In this document: piece by piece, positions 23,868 through 32,147 of the stretch | How positions within the stretch are numbered: position 1 is the first letter of the stretch | How the letters are laid out: each line of letters begins with the position of its first letter | Source: Streptosporangiales bacterium | GTDB lineage: Bacteria; Actinomycetota; Actinomycetes; Streptosporangiales; WHSR01 | Length of the DNA: 47,877 nt | Reading direction: 5' to 3' | NCBI GenBank assembly: GCA_009379995.1 | Contig: WHSR01000033.1 | Span: 1-47,877 of the forward strand | Translations under genes and position numbers: made by a program | The notes under the pieces: generated by a model | The model's database searches: none | What the model was told of the DNA's origin: nothing | The model's input: the letters and a program-made list of their open reading frames with translations, nothing else

Positions 23868-25725
23868 ATGCAACCCTACGCGAAGGACCGGCTCCGCGCG
23901 TTCGAGCAGAAGTACATGGTCCGGTCGGCGCGGGACTGCTTTCATCACCGACGAGGCCACGCCCAGCGAGGCACGGGACGGTGAGGTCCGTCCGGAGATC
24001 CTGACCTCTTGGCGCCGGTCACAACTCTTCGGGGCCGACCCCGAGCGGCTCTCGCCCCGCTACGATCCCGACCTCGACGAGGAATCTCGGTTGTTGCGGG
24101 CCAGCCAGCCTGTGATCGACTGCCTCATCGAACGGCTGCACGGGACCCCTACGAGCGTATTGCTCACCGACGGTGGAGCGCGGATCCTGCGACGCGACGT
24201 CGCCGAGTTCGATCTTCGGCGTCGTCTCGACAGCGTCAACGCCGAGCGCGGCTTCTATTACCTGGAGGAGTACACCGGCACGAACGGCCTCGGAACCGCC
24301 GTCGAGGAGCGCCGACCGGTGCAGATCACCGGGCCCGAGCATTTCTGCGGGCCGCTGGAGCAGTTCACCTGCGCGGGTGTGCCCATCTTCCATCCGCTGA
24401 CCGGTCACCTCGAGGGCGTCATCGACGTCACCTGCCGGTTCCTGGACACCAACGAGCGCCTTCTGCCGATCGCCGTGGAGGCGGCGGCGGAGATCGAGGA
24501 AAGGTTGTTCCTCCAGTGCACCCGCCGGGAGCAGGCGCTGCTCAGGGCGTTTCTCCGGGCGTCCAAGGGGGCTCGTTCCGGGATCGTGGCGCTCAACGAT
24601 CAGGTCTTGCTTTCCAACGCGCTCGCCGCTCGAATCCTCAACCAGACCGACCAGACCGCCCTGTGGGAGTACGCGGTCCACGCGATCAAGGCCGGTCGGG
24701 ACAAGGCGTTGACGCTGACTCTGGGCGACCTGGAGGTGAATACCGCCTTCCATCCGATGCGCGAGGGCGACGAGGTGGTCGGGGCGCTCGTGGAGATCGA
24801 CCTGCCTCGCCGTCCCACCGCCGCCGAGCGGAGCCGGTCGCAGGAGGTGGCGGGCGCGCCGCTCCGCCGCGCGGTGGGTGGCCTCGTCGGCGAGAGCGCC
24901 TCCTGGATCCGGCTGTGCGGCCTGGCGTCGTGGTACGCGAGCCGGGGCCTGCCGCTCCTGCTCCTCGGCGAGCGGGGGGTGGGTAAGCTGGCCCTCGCGA
25001 AGGGCCTGCACGCCGACTTCGGCGATCCCGGCGAACCGACGGTCATCGAGGGCGCCATGTCGGCGGGCGAAGATAACGCCCGCTGGCTGGGCCGGGTGCG
25101 CCGGCGGTTGGCGCAGCCGCGAGGGACCCTGATCGTTACCCATGTGGAGCTTCTGCCGGCGGCGGTCGTCGAGGCCCTCGCCGGTCTGCTGGCCGGCACT
25201 CCGGCGGACCGCCGCCCGTTCGTCGTCGCCACCGCGGTGGAGACGCCGGATCAGCCGGAGACGGAACACAGGTACGACCTCCTCGCCCAACATGCCGGGC
25301 TCGCCCGTATCGAACTGCCGCCGTTGCGCGAGCGGCTGGAGGACATCCGGCCGCTCGCCCAGCATTTCCTCGAACGGCACGCGCCCCGGCCCACCATGCG
25401 CTTCTCGCCGGAGGCCGTACAGGCGCTCGGCCGGCTGAACTGGTCGGGGAACGCCCGCGAGCTGGAGACGCTCGCGCAGCAGCTCGCCGCGACGGTCCCC
25501 GGTGCCGTCATCGAGCTGGACGACCTGCCGCAAGACGTACGGGCCCGCCTGCCGCGGCGCTCCCTCACCCGGTTCGAGCAGTCCGAGCTGCACGCGATCC
25601 TCGGCGCCCTGCGGGAAACCGGAGGAAACAAGAAGGAGGCTGCACGTCATCTGGGGCTGGCGCGCTCTACTCTCTACCGCAAGCTCCGGGCACTCGGCAT
25701 CGACCAGACACGGCTCCTCTTCTAG
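23868..25725 (+). pseudogene. GAF/Fis-type activator (AcoR-like, degenerate AAA+), one-base frame disruption
   Basis: ATG 23868 follows a GGGAGGTG site and opens MQPYAKDRLRAFEQKYMVRS. At about 23940 the frame shifts by one extra base in CTTTC and continues FITDEATPSEARDGEVRPEI, LTSWRRSQLFGADPERLSP. A GAF domain follows (EEYTGTNGLGTAVEERRPVQ, FTCAGVPIFHPLTGHLEGVI), then an AAA+-like region and a C-terminal Fis helix-turn-helix (ETGGNKKEAARHLGLARSTL, YRKLRALGI). Walker A is GERGVGK. The GAFTGA sigma-54 contact loop is absent, and the Walker B position reads GTLIVTHVELLP instead of an acidic pair. That fits activators of actinobacteria, which lack sigma-54. Either the frame is a sequencing error or the N-terminus is lost in vivo. 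Confidence 0.75.
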
Positions 25726-25733
25726 AGGTCGTG

Positions 25734-25750
25734 TGTCGCGTTCCGCAACA
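25734..25750. promoter_or_regulatory. 17-bp near-palindrome upstream of acyl-CoA synthetase gene
   Basis: TGTCGCG-TTC-CGCAACA (one arm mismatch, flanked by a further G/C pair) lies nine bases after the activator stop and 47 bases before the synthetase start. It has the same 7-3-7 form and TGTCGC core as the site at 23789-23805. Confidence 0.5.
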
Positions 25751-25796
25751 CCCACGCGACACCGGTCGCCTTCACGATGGCGACGTGGACGGACTG

Positions 25797-27416
25797 ATGA
25801 TGGACCGGCCGCTCCTGCTCAAGCGGCTGCTGTGGCGGGCGGAAAACGTGTTCGGCGACAAGGAGATCATCACGCGGCTGCCCGGCGGCTACCACAGCTA
25901 CACCTACGCCGACTACGGCCGCCGGACGCGGCAGCTCGCCAAGGCTCTGGAGGGCCTCGGCGTGCGGCCGGGCGACCGGGTCGGCACGCTCGCCTGGAAC
26001 CACCATCGCCACTTCGAGGCCTATTTCGGGGTGCCCTGCATGGGCGGCGTGCTGCACACGATCAACCTTCGTCTGTTCCCGGAACAGATCGCGTTCATCG
26101 TCAACCACGCCGGCGACCGGGTGCTCCTCGTCGACCCGGATCAGCTGCCACTCGTCGAGGAGCTCGCCGACCGCCTCGAAACCGTCGAGGCCTTCGTGGT
26201 CCTCGGCGAGACCGTCCCGCCGGGTACGTCGCTGCGGCCGGTATACGCCTACGAGGAGCTGCTCGCGGACCGGCCGAGCGACTGGGAGTTCCCGGAGTTC
26301 GGCGAGGACGCCGCCTCGGGGATGTGCTACACCTCCGGCACCACCGGTGACCCCAAGGGAGTCCTGTACACCCACCGCAGCACCGTCCTGCACACACTCG
26401 GGCTGAGCCTGCAGGACTCCTTCGGGGTGGGAGAGGCGATGCGGCTGTTCCTCATCACCCCGATGTTCCACGCCAACGCCTGGGGGTTGCCGTTCGCGGC
26501 AGCCATGCAGGGATCCACGCTCATCCTTCCGGGTGTGCACCCCGAGCCGCGGACGTACCTCGAGGTGATCGAGGACCAGCGGGCAACGCACGCCGTCGGT
26601 GCGGTAACCGTCGGCGTGCTGATGCGCGACGCGGTGGAAGGCGCCGAGCGGGCGTACGACCTCAGCTCCCTCGATGTGCTGTGGCTGGGCGGCCAGGCGC
26701 CGCCACGGGGGCTCATGGAGTGGTGGAAGACGTACAGCGACACGGTCATCCCGCAGGGCTGGGGGATGACGGAGGCCTCGCCGCTGCTCACCTACACCGC
26801 GCTCAGGAGCAAGTACGCCGGGGCGAGCGAGGAAGAGCGGTACCGGGTCCGTGTCAAGCAGGGGATCCCGCTGCCCCTCGCGGAGATCCGGCTGGTCGGC
26901 GAGCGGGGTGAGGATCTCCCCTGGGACGGCAAGAGCGTCGGGGAGTACGCCGTGCGCGCGCCGTGGACCGCGCGCGCCTACTACAACGATCCCCGTACCG
27001 CCAAGAGCTTTGTGGACGGCTGGTTCCGGACCGGTGACGTCGGAGTGATCGACCCGGACGGCTACGTCCACCTTGTGGATCGGGTCAAGGACCTCGTCAA
27101 GAGCGGGGGAGAATGGATCTCCTCCGTGGAGCTGGAAAACTCCCTGATGGCCCACCCCAAGGTGGCCGAGGCGGCGGTGATCGGTATCCCCGACGAGACC
27201 TGGATGGAGCGGCCGCTCGCCTGCATCACGCCGCGCGGCGACGTGGACCGGGCGGAACTGATGGAGTACCTGTCGGCGCGGTTCGCCAAGTGGTGGGTGC
27301 CGACCGAGTACGTCTTCCTCCACGAGGTCCCCAAAACCGGGACCGGCAAGTTCGACAAGAAGGCCCTTCGCGCCCGCTACGCGGACCCGGCCGCCCGCAG
27401 GGAGGAGAGGCGATGA
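25797..27416 (+). CDS. Acyl-CoA synthetase (AMP-forming)
   Basis: A 539-residue adenylate-forming enzyme that converts a carboxylic acid to its CoA ester with ATP. The phosphate loop is YTSGTTGDPKGVL; A5 is QGWGMTEASPLL. The A7 region reads GWFRTGDVGVIDPDGYVHLV, A8 is DLVKSGGEWISSVELE, and the A10 lysine lies in PKTGTGKFDKKAL. The sequence style (long N-terminal WRAENVFGDKEI, medium-chain-type motifs) resembles fatty-acid or phenylalkanoate ligases. Tandem ATGs at 25797 and 25800 have no strong ribosome site. It overlaps the alcohol dehydrogenase gene by four bases. Confidence 0.9.
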   Translation: MMDRPLLLKRLLWRAENVFGDKEIITRLPGGYHSYTYADYGRRTRQLAKALEGLGVRPGDRVGTLAWNHHRHFEAYFGVPCMGGVLHTINLRLFPEQIAFIVNHAGDRVLLVDPDQLPLVEELADRLETVEAFVVLGETVPPGTSLRPVYAYEELLADRPSDWEFPEFGEDAASGMCYTSGTTGDPKGVLYTHRSTVLHTLGLSLQDSFGVGEAMRLFLITPMFHANAWGLPFAAAMQGSTLILPGVHPEPRTYLEVIEDQRATHAVGAVTVGVLMRDAVEGAERAYDLSSLDVLWLGGQAPPRGLMEWWKTYSDTVIPQGWGMTEASPLLTYTALRSKYAGASEEERYRVRVKQGIPLPLAEIRLVGERGEDLPWDGKSVGEYAVRAPWTARAYYNDPRTAKSFVDGWFRTGDVGVIDPDGYVHLVDRVKDLVKSGGEWISSVELENSLMAHPKVAEAAVIGIPDETWMERPLACITPRGDVDRAELMEYLSARFAKWWVPTEYVFLHEVPKTGTGKFDKKALRARYADPAARREERR

Positions 27417-28453
27417 AAGCGATCCGTTGGTACGGGGAGGGCGACGTACGGTTCGAGGAGGCTCCGGAGCCGACGATCGCCCACCCCGACGACGCGATTC
27501 TGCGGGTCACCACCGCCGCCATCTGCGGGTCGGACCTACACCTCTACCACGGCAAGATCCCGAAGGTGCGCCCCGGAACGATCGTCGGGCACGAGTTCGT
27601 CGGCGTCGTCGAGGAGGTCGGGCCCGGCGTGCGCCGCATCGACACGGGGCAGCGATGCGTCGCGTCGATGATGACCGCCTGTGGACGGTGTGCCCCCTGC
27701 ATCGCTGGCAACCACGCCGGCTGTCCGCAGTTCGGGCTGTTCGGTTACGGCCGGATGTTCGGCGAGCTAGAGGGCGGCCAGGCCGAGTACGTGCGGGTGC
27801 CGATGGCCGACATGACTCTCTACCCGGTTCCCGAGGGCATGGCGGACGAGCAGATGCTCTTCGTCGGCGACATCCTGGCCACCGCCTACTCCGGCTGCCA
27901 CGCCGCGTCCATCGGACACGGCGACAGCGTCGTCGTGGTGGGTGCCGGGCCGGTCGGCCTGCTCACCGTCGAGTGCGCGTACCTGTTCGGCCCCGCCGAG
28001 GTGTACGTCGTCGATCTGGTGGCCGCCCGGCTGCAGCGGGCCGCCGAGCTCGGCGGGATACCCATCAACGCGAGCGAGCACGATCCGCTGGAACAGCTGC
28101 GCAGCATGAACCGCGGCGAGCGGGCGAGCGTGGTGATCGAGGCGGTGGGCAACTCCTCGGCGCTGGCCACGGCGTGGCGGTTGGCCGAGACGGGTGGCCG
28201 CATCGCGCTCGTCGGTGTGCTGGTCGACGAGCCGTTCCCGGAGTCCGCCGGGCGGACATGGCTGCGCAGCCTCTCGGTCACCTCTGTGACCGGCCAGACG
28301 ATCCGCTACCGCGACACGCTGACTCAGCTGATCCAGGCGGGTCGGCTGCAACCCGAACGGATCATCAGCGAACGGATCGGTCTCGACGAGGTTCCCGCCG
28401 CGTACCGGCGCATCGACCGGCGCGAAACGATCAAGGTGGTGATCAACCCCTGA
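27413..28453 (+). CDS. Zinc-dependent alcohol dehydrogenase
   Basis: A 346-residue medium-chain dehydrogenase. Catalytic zinc ligands are in AAICGSDLHLYHG and TIVGHEFVGVVEEV; the structural zinc site is CGRCAPCIAGNHAGC with four cysteines; the NAD(P) loop is VVVVGAGPVGLLTVECAY. It is translationally coupled (ATGA) to the acyl-CoA synthetase, suggesting an alcohol to aldehyde to acid to acyl-CoA route, although no aldehyde dehydrogenase is present here. A GGAGGAGAGG site precedes the start. Confidence 0.92.
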   Translation: MKAIRWYGEGDVRFEEAPEPTIAHPDDAILRVTTAAICGSDLHLYHGKIPKVRPGTIVGHEFVGVVEEVGPGVRRIDTGQRCVASMMTACGRCAPCIAGNHAGCPQFGLFGYGRMFGELEGGQAEYVRVPMADMTLYPVPEGMADEQMLFVGDILATAYSGCHAASIGHGDSVVVVGAGPVGLLTVECAYLFGPAEVYVVDLVAARLQRAAELGGIPINASEHDPLEQLRSMNRGERASVVIEAVGNSSALATAWRLAETGGRIALVGVLVDEPFPESAGRTWLRSLSVTSVTGQTIRYRDTLTQLIQAGRLQPERIISERIGLDEVPAAYRRIDRRETIKVVINP

Positions 28454-28475
28454 CCCTCCCAAGGGATGCCCAGGT

Positions 28476-28490
28476 GTCCTGATCTAGGAC
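28476..28490. promoter_or_regulatory. Inverted repeat GTCCT-N5-AGGAC upstream of the riboflavin gene
   Basis: A 5-5-5 inverted repeat, GTCCT GATCT AGGAC, in the 106-base gap between the alcohol dehydrogenase and the RibBX-like gene, with the same geometry as 23684-23698. I saw no FMN-riboswitch-like structure in this gap. Confidence 0.3.
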
Positions 28491-28559
28491 GCCAGTCGGA
28501 CCCCTCCCGATGCCATCGTCCAAACCAGGAGTGGACCTGGAAAAGAAACGGCAGGGGCG

Positions 28560-29750
28560 ATGGAAGCGTTGATCCGACCACGGGTGAGTCCAGCGGTCGA
28601 GGGGCACGCCGAGGAGGCGTTGTCGACGGTCGAGGAGGCCGTAGCCGCGATCGCCGCGGGTGGCTTCGTGATCGTGGTCGATGACGAGGGCCGGGAGAAC
28701 GAGGGAGACCTGATCGTCGCGGCCGAGCAGGTGACGGCGGACCAGATGGGCTTCATGGTCCGGTACACCAGCGGTGTCATCTGTGTGGCGCTCGAACCGG
28801 GCCGGCTTCGGGAGCTTCGACTTCCCCTCATGGTCCCCAGCAACGAGGACCTTTTCTGCACGGCGTTCACCGTCACCGCCGACTACGCGCCCGCGGCCAC
28901 CACGGGGATCTCGGCCGCCGAGCGCGCCGCCACCGCACGGGCGCTCGCGGACCCCGCTACCCATCCGACGGACCTGGTACGACCGGGCCACGTGTTCCCG
29001 CTGCGCTACCGGGAGGGCGGGGTACTGCGCCGCCCGGGCCACACCGAGGCGGCGGTGGACCTGGCCCGGCTCGCCGGCCTGCGTCCCGCCGGCGTGCTCG
29101 CGGAGATCGTGAACGACGACGGAACCATGGCGCGGCGCGACGACCTGCGACGTTTCGCCCGGCGTCACGGCATCCCGCTGATCTCCGTTGCCGCGCTGAT
29201 CCGCTACCGGCTGAGCCGGGAATCGGTGGTCCAACGCGTCGGGGAGTGCTGGATGCCGTTGGGCGACGGTGCGTTCACCGCCTACTGCTACCAGAGCCAG
29301 TGGGAGGACGCGGCGCACGTCGCTCTCGTCCACGGCTCGCCGGTGACCGCCCAACCGACCCTGGTACGTGTACACCACGAATGTCTGCTGTCGGACATGC
29401 TCGCCGGCGGCCGCTGCGCCTGCGGCTCGCGCCTGCGCGCGGCCCTGAGCAAGATCACAGATCGCGGCTCCGGAGTCCTGATCTACCTGCGCCGCGGCGC
29501 CCCCAACGGACTGCTCGGGTGCCAGGCGGCGGAGCCGAGCGATCCGCGCTGGACCGCCGCCGCGTCGCACATTCTCACCGACCTCGGCGTGAGCAGGGTT
29601 CGCGTTCTCGCGGCGACCCGCGAGCCGTGGCGTGAGCTGGAGACCTACGGCGTAACCGTCGTTGGCCGCGCGCCGCTGCACCCGCAGCCCACGAGGCTGC
29701 ACTGCGGCGGCCGCGCCCGCGCCCTCCGGCTCGAAGGCATCGAGATCTGA
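28560..29750 (+). CDS. RibBX-like protein: DHBP synthase with degenerate GTP cyclohydrolase II domain
   Basis: A 396-residue protein. The N-terminal half is 3,4-dihydroxy-2-butanone-4-phosphate synthase with its key sequence VIVVDDEGRENEGDLIVAAE, plus TGISAAERAATARAL and RPGHVFPLRYREGGVLRRPG; all look intact. The C-terminal half resembles GTP cyclohydrolase II (VRVHHECLLSDMLAGGRCAC with zinc cysteines). The catalytic QEGRGIGL loop is replaced by RGAPNGLLG, so GTP hydrolysis is probably lost. Such RibBA relatives are described as RibBX. The gene is followed by a flavin reductase and later an LLM monooxygenase, so extra flavin supply is likely its role. Confidence 0.83.
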   Translation: MEALIRPRVSPAVEGHAEEALSTVEEAVAAIAAGGFVIVVDDEGRENEGDLIVAAEQVTADQMGFMVRYTSGVICVALEPGRLRELRLPLMVPSNEDLFCTAFTVTADYAPAATTGISAAERAATARALADPATHPTDLVRPGHVFPLRYREGGVLRRPGHTEAAVDLARLAGLRPAGVLAEIVNDDGTMARRDDLRRFARRHGIPLISVAALIRYRLSRESVVQRVGECWMPLGDGAFTAYCYQSQWEDAAHVALVHGSPVTAQPTLVRVHHECLLSDMLAGGRCACGSRLRAALSKITDRGSGVLIYLRRGAPNGLLGCQAAEPSDPRWTAAASHILTDLGVSRVRVLAATREPWRELETYGVTVVGRAPLHPQPTRLHCGGRARALRLEGIEI

Positions 29751-29793
29751 CCCACCGTCCGGCGCCACCAGCCACCCGACCAGGAGGTGACCC

Positions 29794-30306
29794 ATGAGCC
29801 CCTTCCGCGGTGCCGCAGCGTCCGCCCCCGTCGAGAGGGACACTTTCCGCGACGCACTGTGCCGTTGGGCGGCTGGGGTGACGATCGTTACCACGGTGGA
29901 TCGCCACGATCGTCGTCCCTGGGGATTCACCGCGAGCGCCTTCAGCTCGTTGTCCCTAGACCCGCCGCTCATCCTGGTCTGCCTCGACCGCGACGCCGAC
30001 TGCCACGACGCCTTCACGCGGGCCAAGCGGTTCATGATCAACGTGCTGCGCGCCGAACACGAAGAGCTCGCACTCCGGTTCGCCACAAAGGGGGCCGAGA
30101 AGTTCTCCGGCCAGGAGTTCACCCTCTCCGCTTCCGGCCTGCCCACGTTGCCGGACGCGCTGTGCTCCGTCGAGTGTGACCTGCGGCAGACGATCCCGGG
30201 CGGCGACCACACGATTCTCATCGGCCGGGTACATGACTGCGTAGTACGCGACGGCCGCCCGATGATCTACTACAACCGCGGTTTCCGCCGCCTCGTCGAA
30301 GCATAA
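29794..30306 (+). CDS. Flavin reductase family protein
   Basis: A 170-residue flavin reductase of the HpaC type. It has FRDALCRWAAGVTIVTTVDR, PWGFTASAFSSLSLDPPLIL (flavin phosphate contacts), FMINVLRAEHEELALRFA, and GGDHTILIGRVHDC with the conserved GDH. It supplies FMNH2 or FADH2 by free diffusion to a partner monooxygenase, probably the LLM protein at 30757-32010 or the one at 1531-2715. A CAGGAGGTGA site precedes ATG 29794. It converges on a VOC gene; CCCCTCCAAGGGG at 30308-30320 between them may be a weak two-way terminator. Confidence 0.92.
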   Translation: MSPFRGAAASAPVERDTFRDALCRWAAGVTIVTTVDRHDRRPWGFTASAFSSLSLDPPLILVCLDRDADCHDAFTRAKRFMINVLRAEHEELALRFATKGAEKFSGQEFTLSASGLPTLPDALCSVECDLRQTIPGGDHTILIGRVHDCVVRDGRPMIYYNRGFRRLVEA

Positions 30307-30323
30307 TCCCCTCCAAGGGGGCG

Positions 30324-30671
30324 CTACTTGGGTCGGTCGAAGAGTTGGAAGACGTTGCCGGCCGGGTCGGTGATGGTGCGGACGCGTCCGTGGCCGCCCA
30401 TGTCGCGGGTCCCGCCGACGGTGCCGCCGGCCGCCGCGACCCGTTCGCTCCAGGCGTCGACGTCGTCGACCTCGAACACGGCCACGACCCCGGCGCCGGG
30501 CTGCACTGTCGACTCGTCGGGGCCGGCGACGCAGAGGCGGGCGCCGTCGAGGTTGAATTCCACCCAGCGGCCCGGGTCGGCGAAGCGGACGGGTAGTCCG
30601 AGCGCGCGTTCGTAGAACTCGGCAAGCCCCTGGGGGTCGCGGTCGGTCAGGTAGACGTGGCGAATCCGCAC
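30324..30671 (-). CDS. VOC family protein (glyoxalase/dioxygenase-like)
   Basis: A 115-residue single VOC module pair (RIRHVYLTDRDPQGLAEFYE, PVRFADPGRWVEFNLDG, VVAVFEVDDVDAWSERVAAA, VRTITDPAGNVFQLFDRP). The metal ligands expected of the fold (H near the N-terminus, E-type positions later) are partly present. It might be a small dioxygenase, isomerase or binding protein. GTG 30671, six bases after GGAGG, is the better start; the frame also opens at 30722 but runs through the terminator side of the gap. Confidence 0.82.
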   Translation of the reverse strand: MRIRHVYLTDRDPQGLAEFYERALGLPVRFADPGRWVEFNLDGARLCVAGPDESTVQPGAGVVAVFEVDDVDAWSERVAAAGGTVGGTRDMGGHGRVRTITDPAGNVFQLFDRPK

Positions 30672-30697
30672 GGGGAGCCTCCGATCCCAGAAGGGGT

Positions 30698-30731
30698 GGG
30701 GGAGGAGTGCGGGCGGACGCACTCCTCCCCC
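30698..30731 (-). terminator. Strong hairpin between LLM monooxygenase and VOC genes
   Basis: A perfect 14-bp stem (GGGGGAGGAGTGCG / CGCACTCCTCCCCC) with a six-base loop, 26 bases downstream of the LLM stop at 30757. There is no U-run, as is common in actinomycetes. It should terminate the LLM transcript. Confidence 0.75.
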
Positions 30732-30756
30732 GTGTCGGCTGCGTAAGGGCGGCGAC

Positions 30757-32010
30757 TCAGCGAAACTCTGGGATGATGTGCTCGGCGAACAGCTCGATCT
30801 GGCGCTTGGCCTCGTCGAGCGGCATCAGGCCCTGGTCGAAGAACCAGGAGAACCACTCGAGCTCACCGTCTCCGCCGTGGATACCGGCCAGCGCCTCGAT
30901 CTCACGCTTCACCTGGTCGACGGTTCCGGCGATGCCGTACTTGGTCTTGCGGAACCTGTCCAGCGTCCACTCCTCCGGCGGAAGCGGGGTGTAGGGGTCC
31001 TTCGGGTACTTCTTCTCGTCGCCGGGAAGCCGGAACGCCTCCCAGAAGCCGAAGCCGGAGAAGTAGACCTGGAACCCGAAGTAGTTTGTCCGTTCCAGCA
31101 GGTCGACGGCCTCCTGCTCGGTGTCGCCGAAGGCGACCCCGCGGAACGCGCCGACGCCCTGGCCGAGTCCGAGGTTCCGCCCGTTCTCGGCGGCGACGTC
31201 CTGGTAAAGCTCGCACAGCCGGCGGAACTCCGGCGGGTGGGCGATGAGGATGATCGGTGTGACCCCGACCTTCGCGGTGTGACGGATGGTGGATTCGCTG
31301 ACCGAGAACGGCTGGAACGCCCCGGGGTACGGTTCCTGGTACGGGGCCGGGATGACCGAGACCCCGCGGATGACGCCGTCGTCGTCGATCTCGCCGGGCG
31401 CGCCGTACTTGCGCGTCCAGTCGGCCGCCGGCCAGCCGTGGACGCCTCCCTCATACGGGTACGGCACCTGGTAGAACTCGCCGTCGTACTGCAGCAGCTC
31501 GCTCTTCCAGGCCTTGTAGATGATGTCGACGCATTCCTCGTGCACCCGGCGGTTGTGCTTGTCGACGTCGCTGCCGTCCATGGGCGCCGCTTCGACGGGG
31601 ACGTTCTGCCCCAGTACGTTGACCCAGCGCTGCTGGTAGCCGCGCGCGAACCCGGCGTGCACCCGGCCCTTGGTGAGGTGGTCGAGGACCGCCATCTCCT
31701 CGGCGACCCGGATCGGGTTGTTCGCCGGCAGCACGATCGCCAGGGGCGCGAAGCTGATGCGCTTCGTGCGGGCCGCGAGGTCGGCGTAGAGGATCAACGG
31801 CGCCACCGAGGCCTCGTACCCCTCCGAGTGGAAGTGGTGGTCGGTGGTGGAGAAGCAGTCGAAGCCGGCCTCGTCAGCAATGACCGCCAGTTGGCGGACC
31901 TCCTCGAGCATCGCCTGATAGCGCTCGCGGTTCCGGCCGATCGGACGTAGCCGCTCGCGGTCCTCGAGTGACCCGGGGATGGTTGGTAGGACGAAGAGCT
32001 GGAACTTCAT
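30757..32010 (-). CDS. LLM class flavin-dependent monooxygenase
   Basis: A 417-residue luciferase-like monooxygenase, not closely similar to the one at 1531. Family segments are MKFQLFVLPTIPGSLEDRER, FDCFSTTDHHFHSEGYEASV, RVAEEMAVLDHLTKGRVHAG, FARGYQQRWVNVLG and a C-terminal GIAGTVDQVKREIEALAG. It needs reduced flavin from a partner such as the reductase at 29794. ATG 32010 has an AAGGAG site that is itself inside an inverted repeat (32019-32049), so translation may be controlled. The gene is divergent from the PaaX-type regulator at 32148. Confidence 0.9.
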   Translation of the reverse strand: MKFQLFVLPTIPGSLEDRERLRPIGRNRERYQAMLEEVRQLAVIADEAGFDCFSTTDHHFHSEGYEASVAPLILYADLAARTKRISFAPLAIVLPANNPIRVAEEMAVLDHLTKGRVHAGFARGYQQRWVNVLGQNVPVEAAPMDGSDVDKHNRRVHEECVDIIYKAWKSELLQYDGEFYQVPYPYEGGVHGWPAADWTRKYGAPGEIDDDGVIRGVSVIPAPYQEPYPGAFQPFSVSESTIRHTAKVGVTPIILIAHPPEFRRLCELYQDVAAENGRNLGLGQGVGAFRGVAFGDTEQEAVDLLERTNYFGFQVYFSGFGFWEAFRLPGDEKKYPKDPYTPLPPEEWTLDRFRKTKYGIAGTVDQVKREIEALAGIHGGDGELEWFSWFFDQGLMPLDEAKRQIELFAEHIIPEFR

Positions 32011-32018
32011 GTCTGACT

Positions 32019-32049
32019 CCTTCGCTTGGTGCACGCCTGCACGCGAAGG
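32019..32049 (-). promoter_or_regulatory. Inverted repeat overlapping the ribosome site of the LLM gene
   Basis: Read on the minus strand: CCTTCGC, GTGCA, loop GGCG, TGCAC, bulge CAA, GCGAAGG. That gives twelve pairs, and the 3' arm carries the AAGG of the AAGGAG ribosome site of ATG 32010. It can act as an mRNA hairpin hiding the site, or as a DNA operator for the divergent PaaX-type regulator. Confidence 0.6.
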
Positions 32050-32147
32050 TATGGGTGGATGAAGGAGGCAGCGCGTCCGAAAACAGAACACATCGCCGGT
32101 GCGCTACGCGATGGCGATCGAACCCGCCGGTAGGGTGTGGAGCGACC

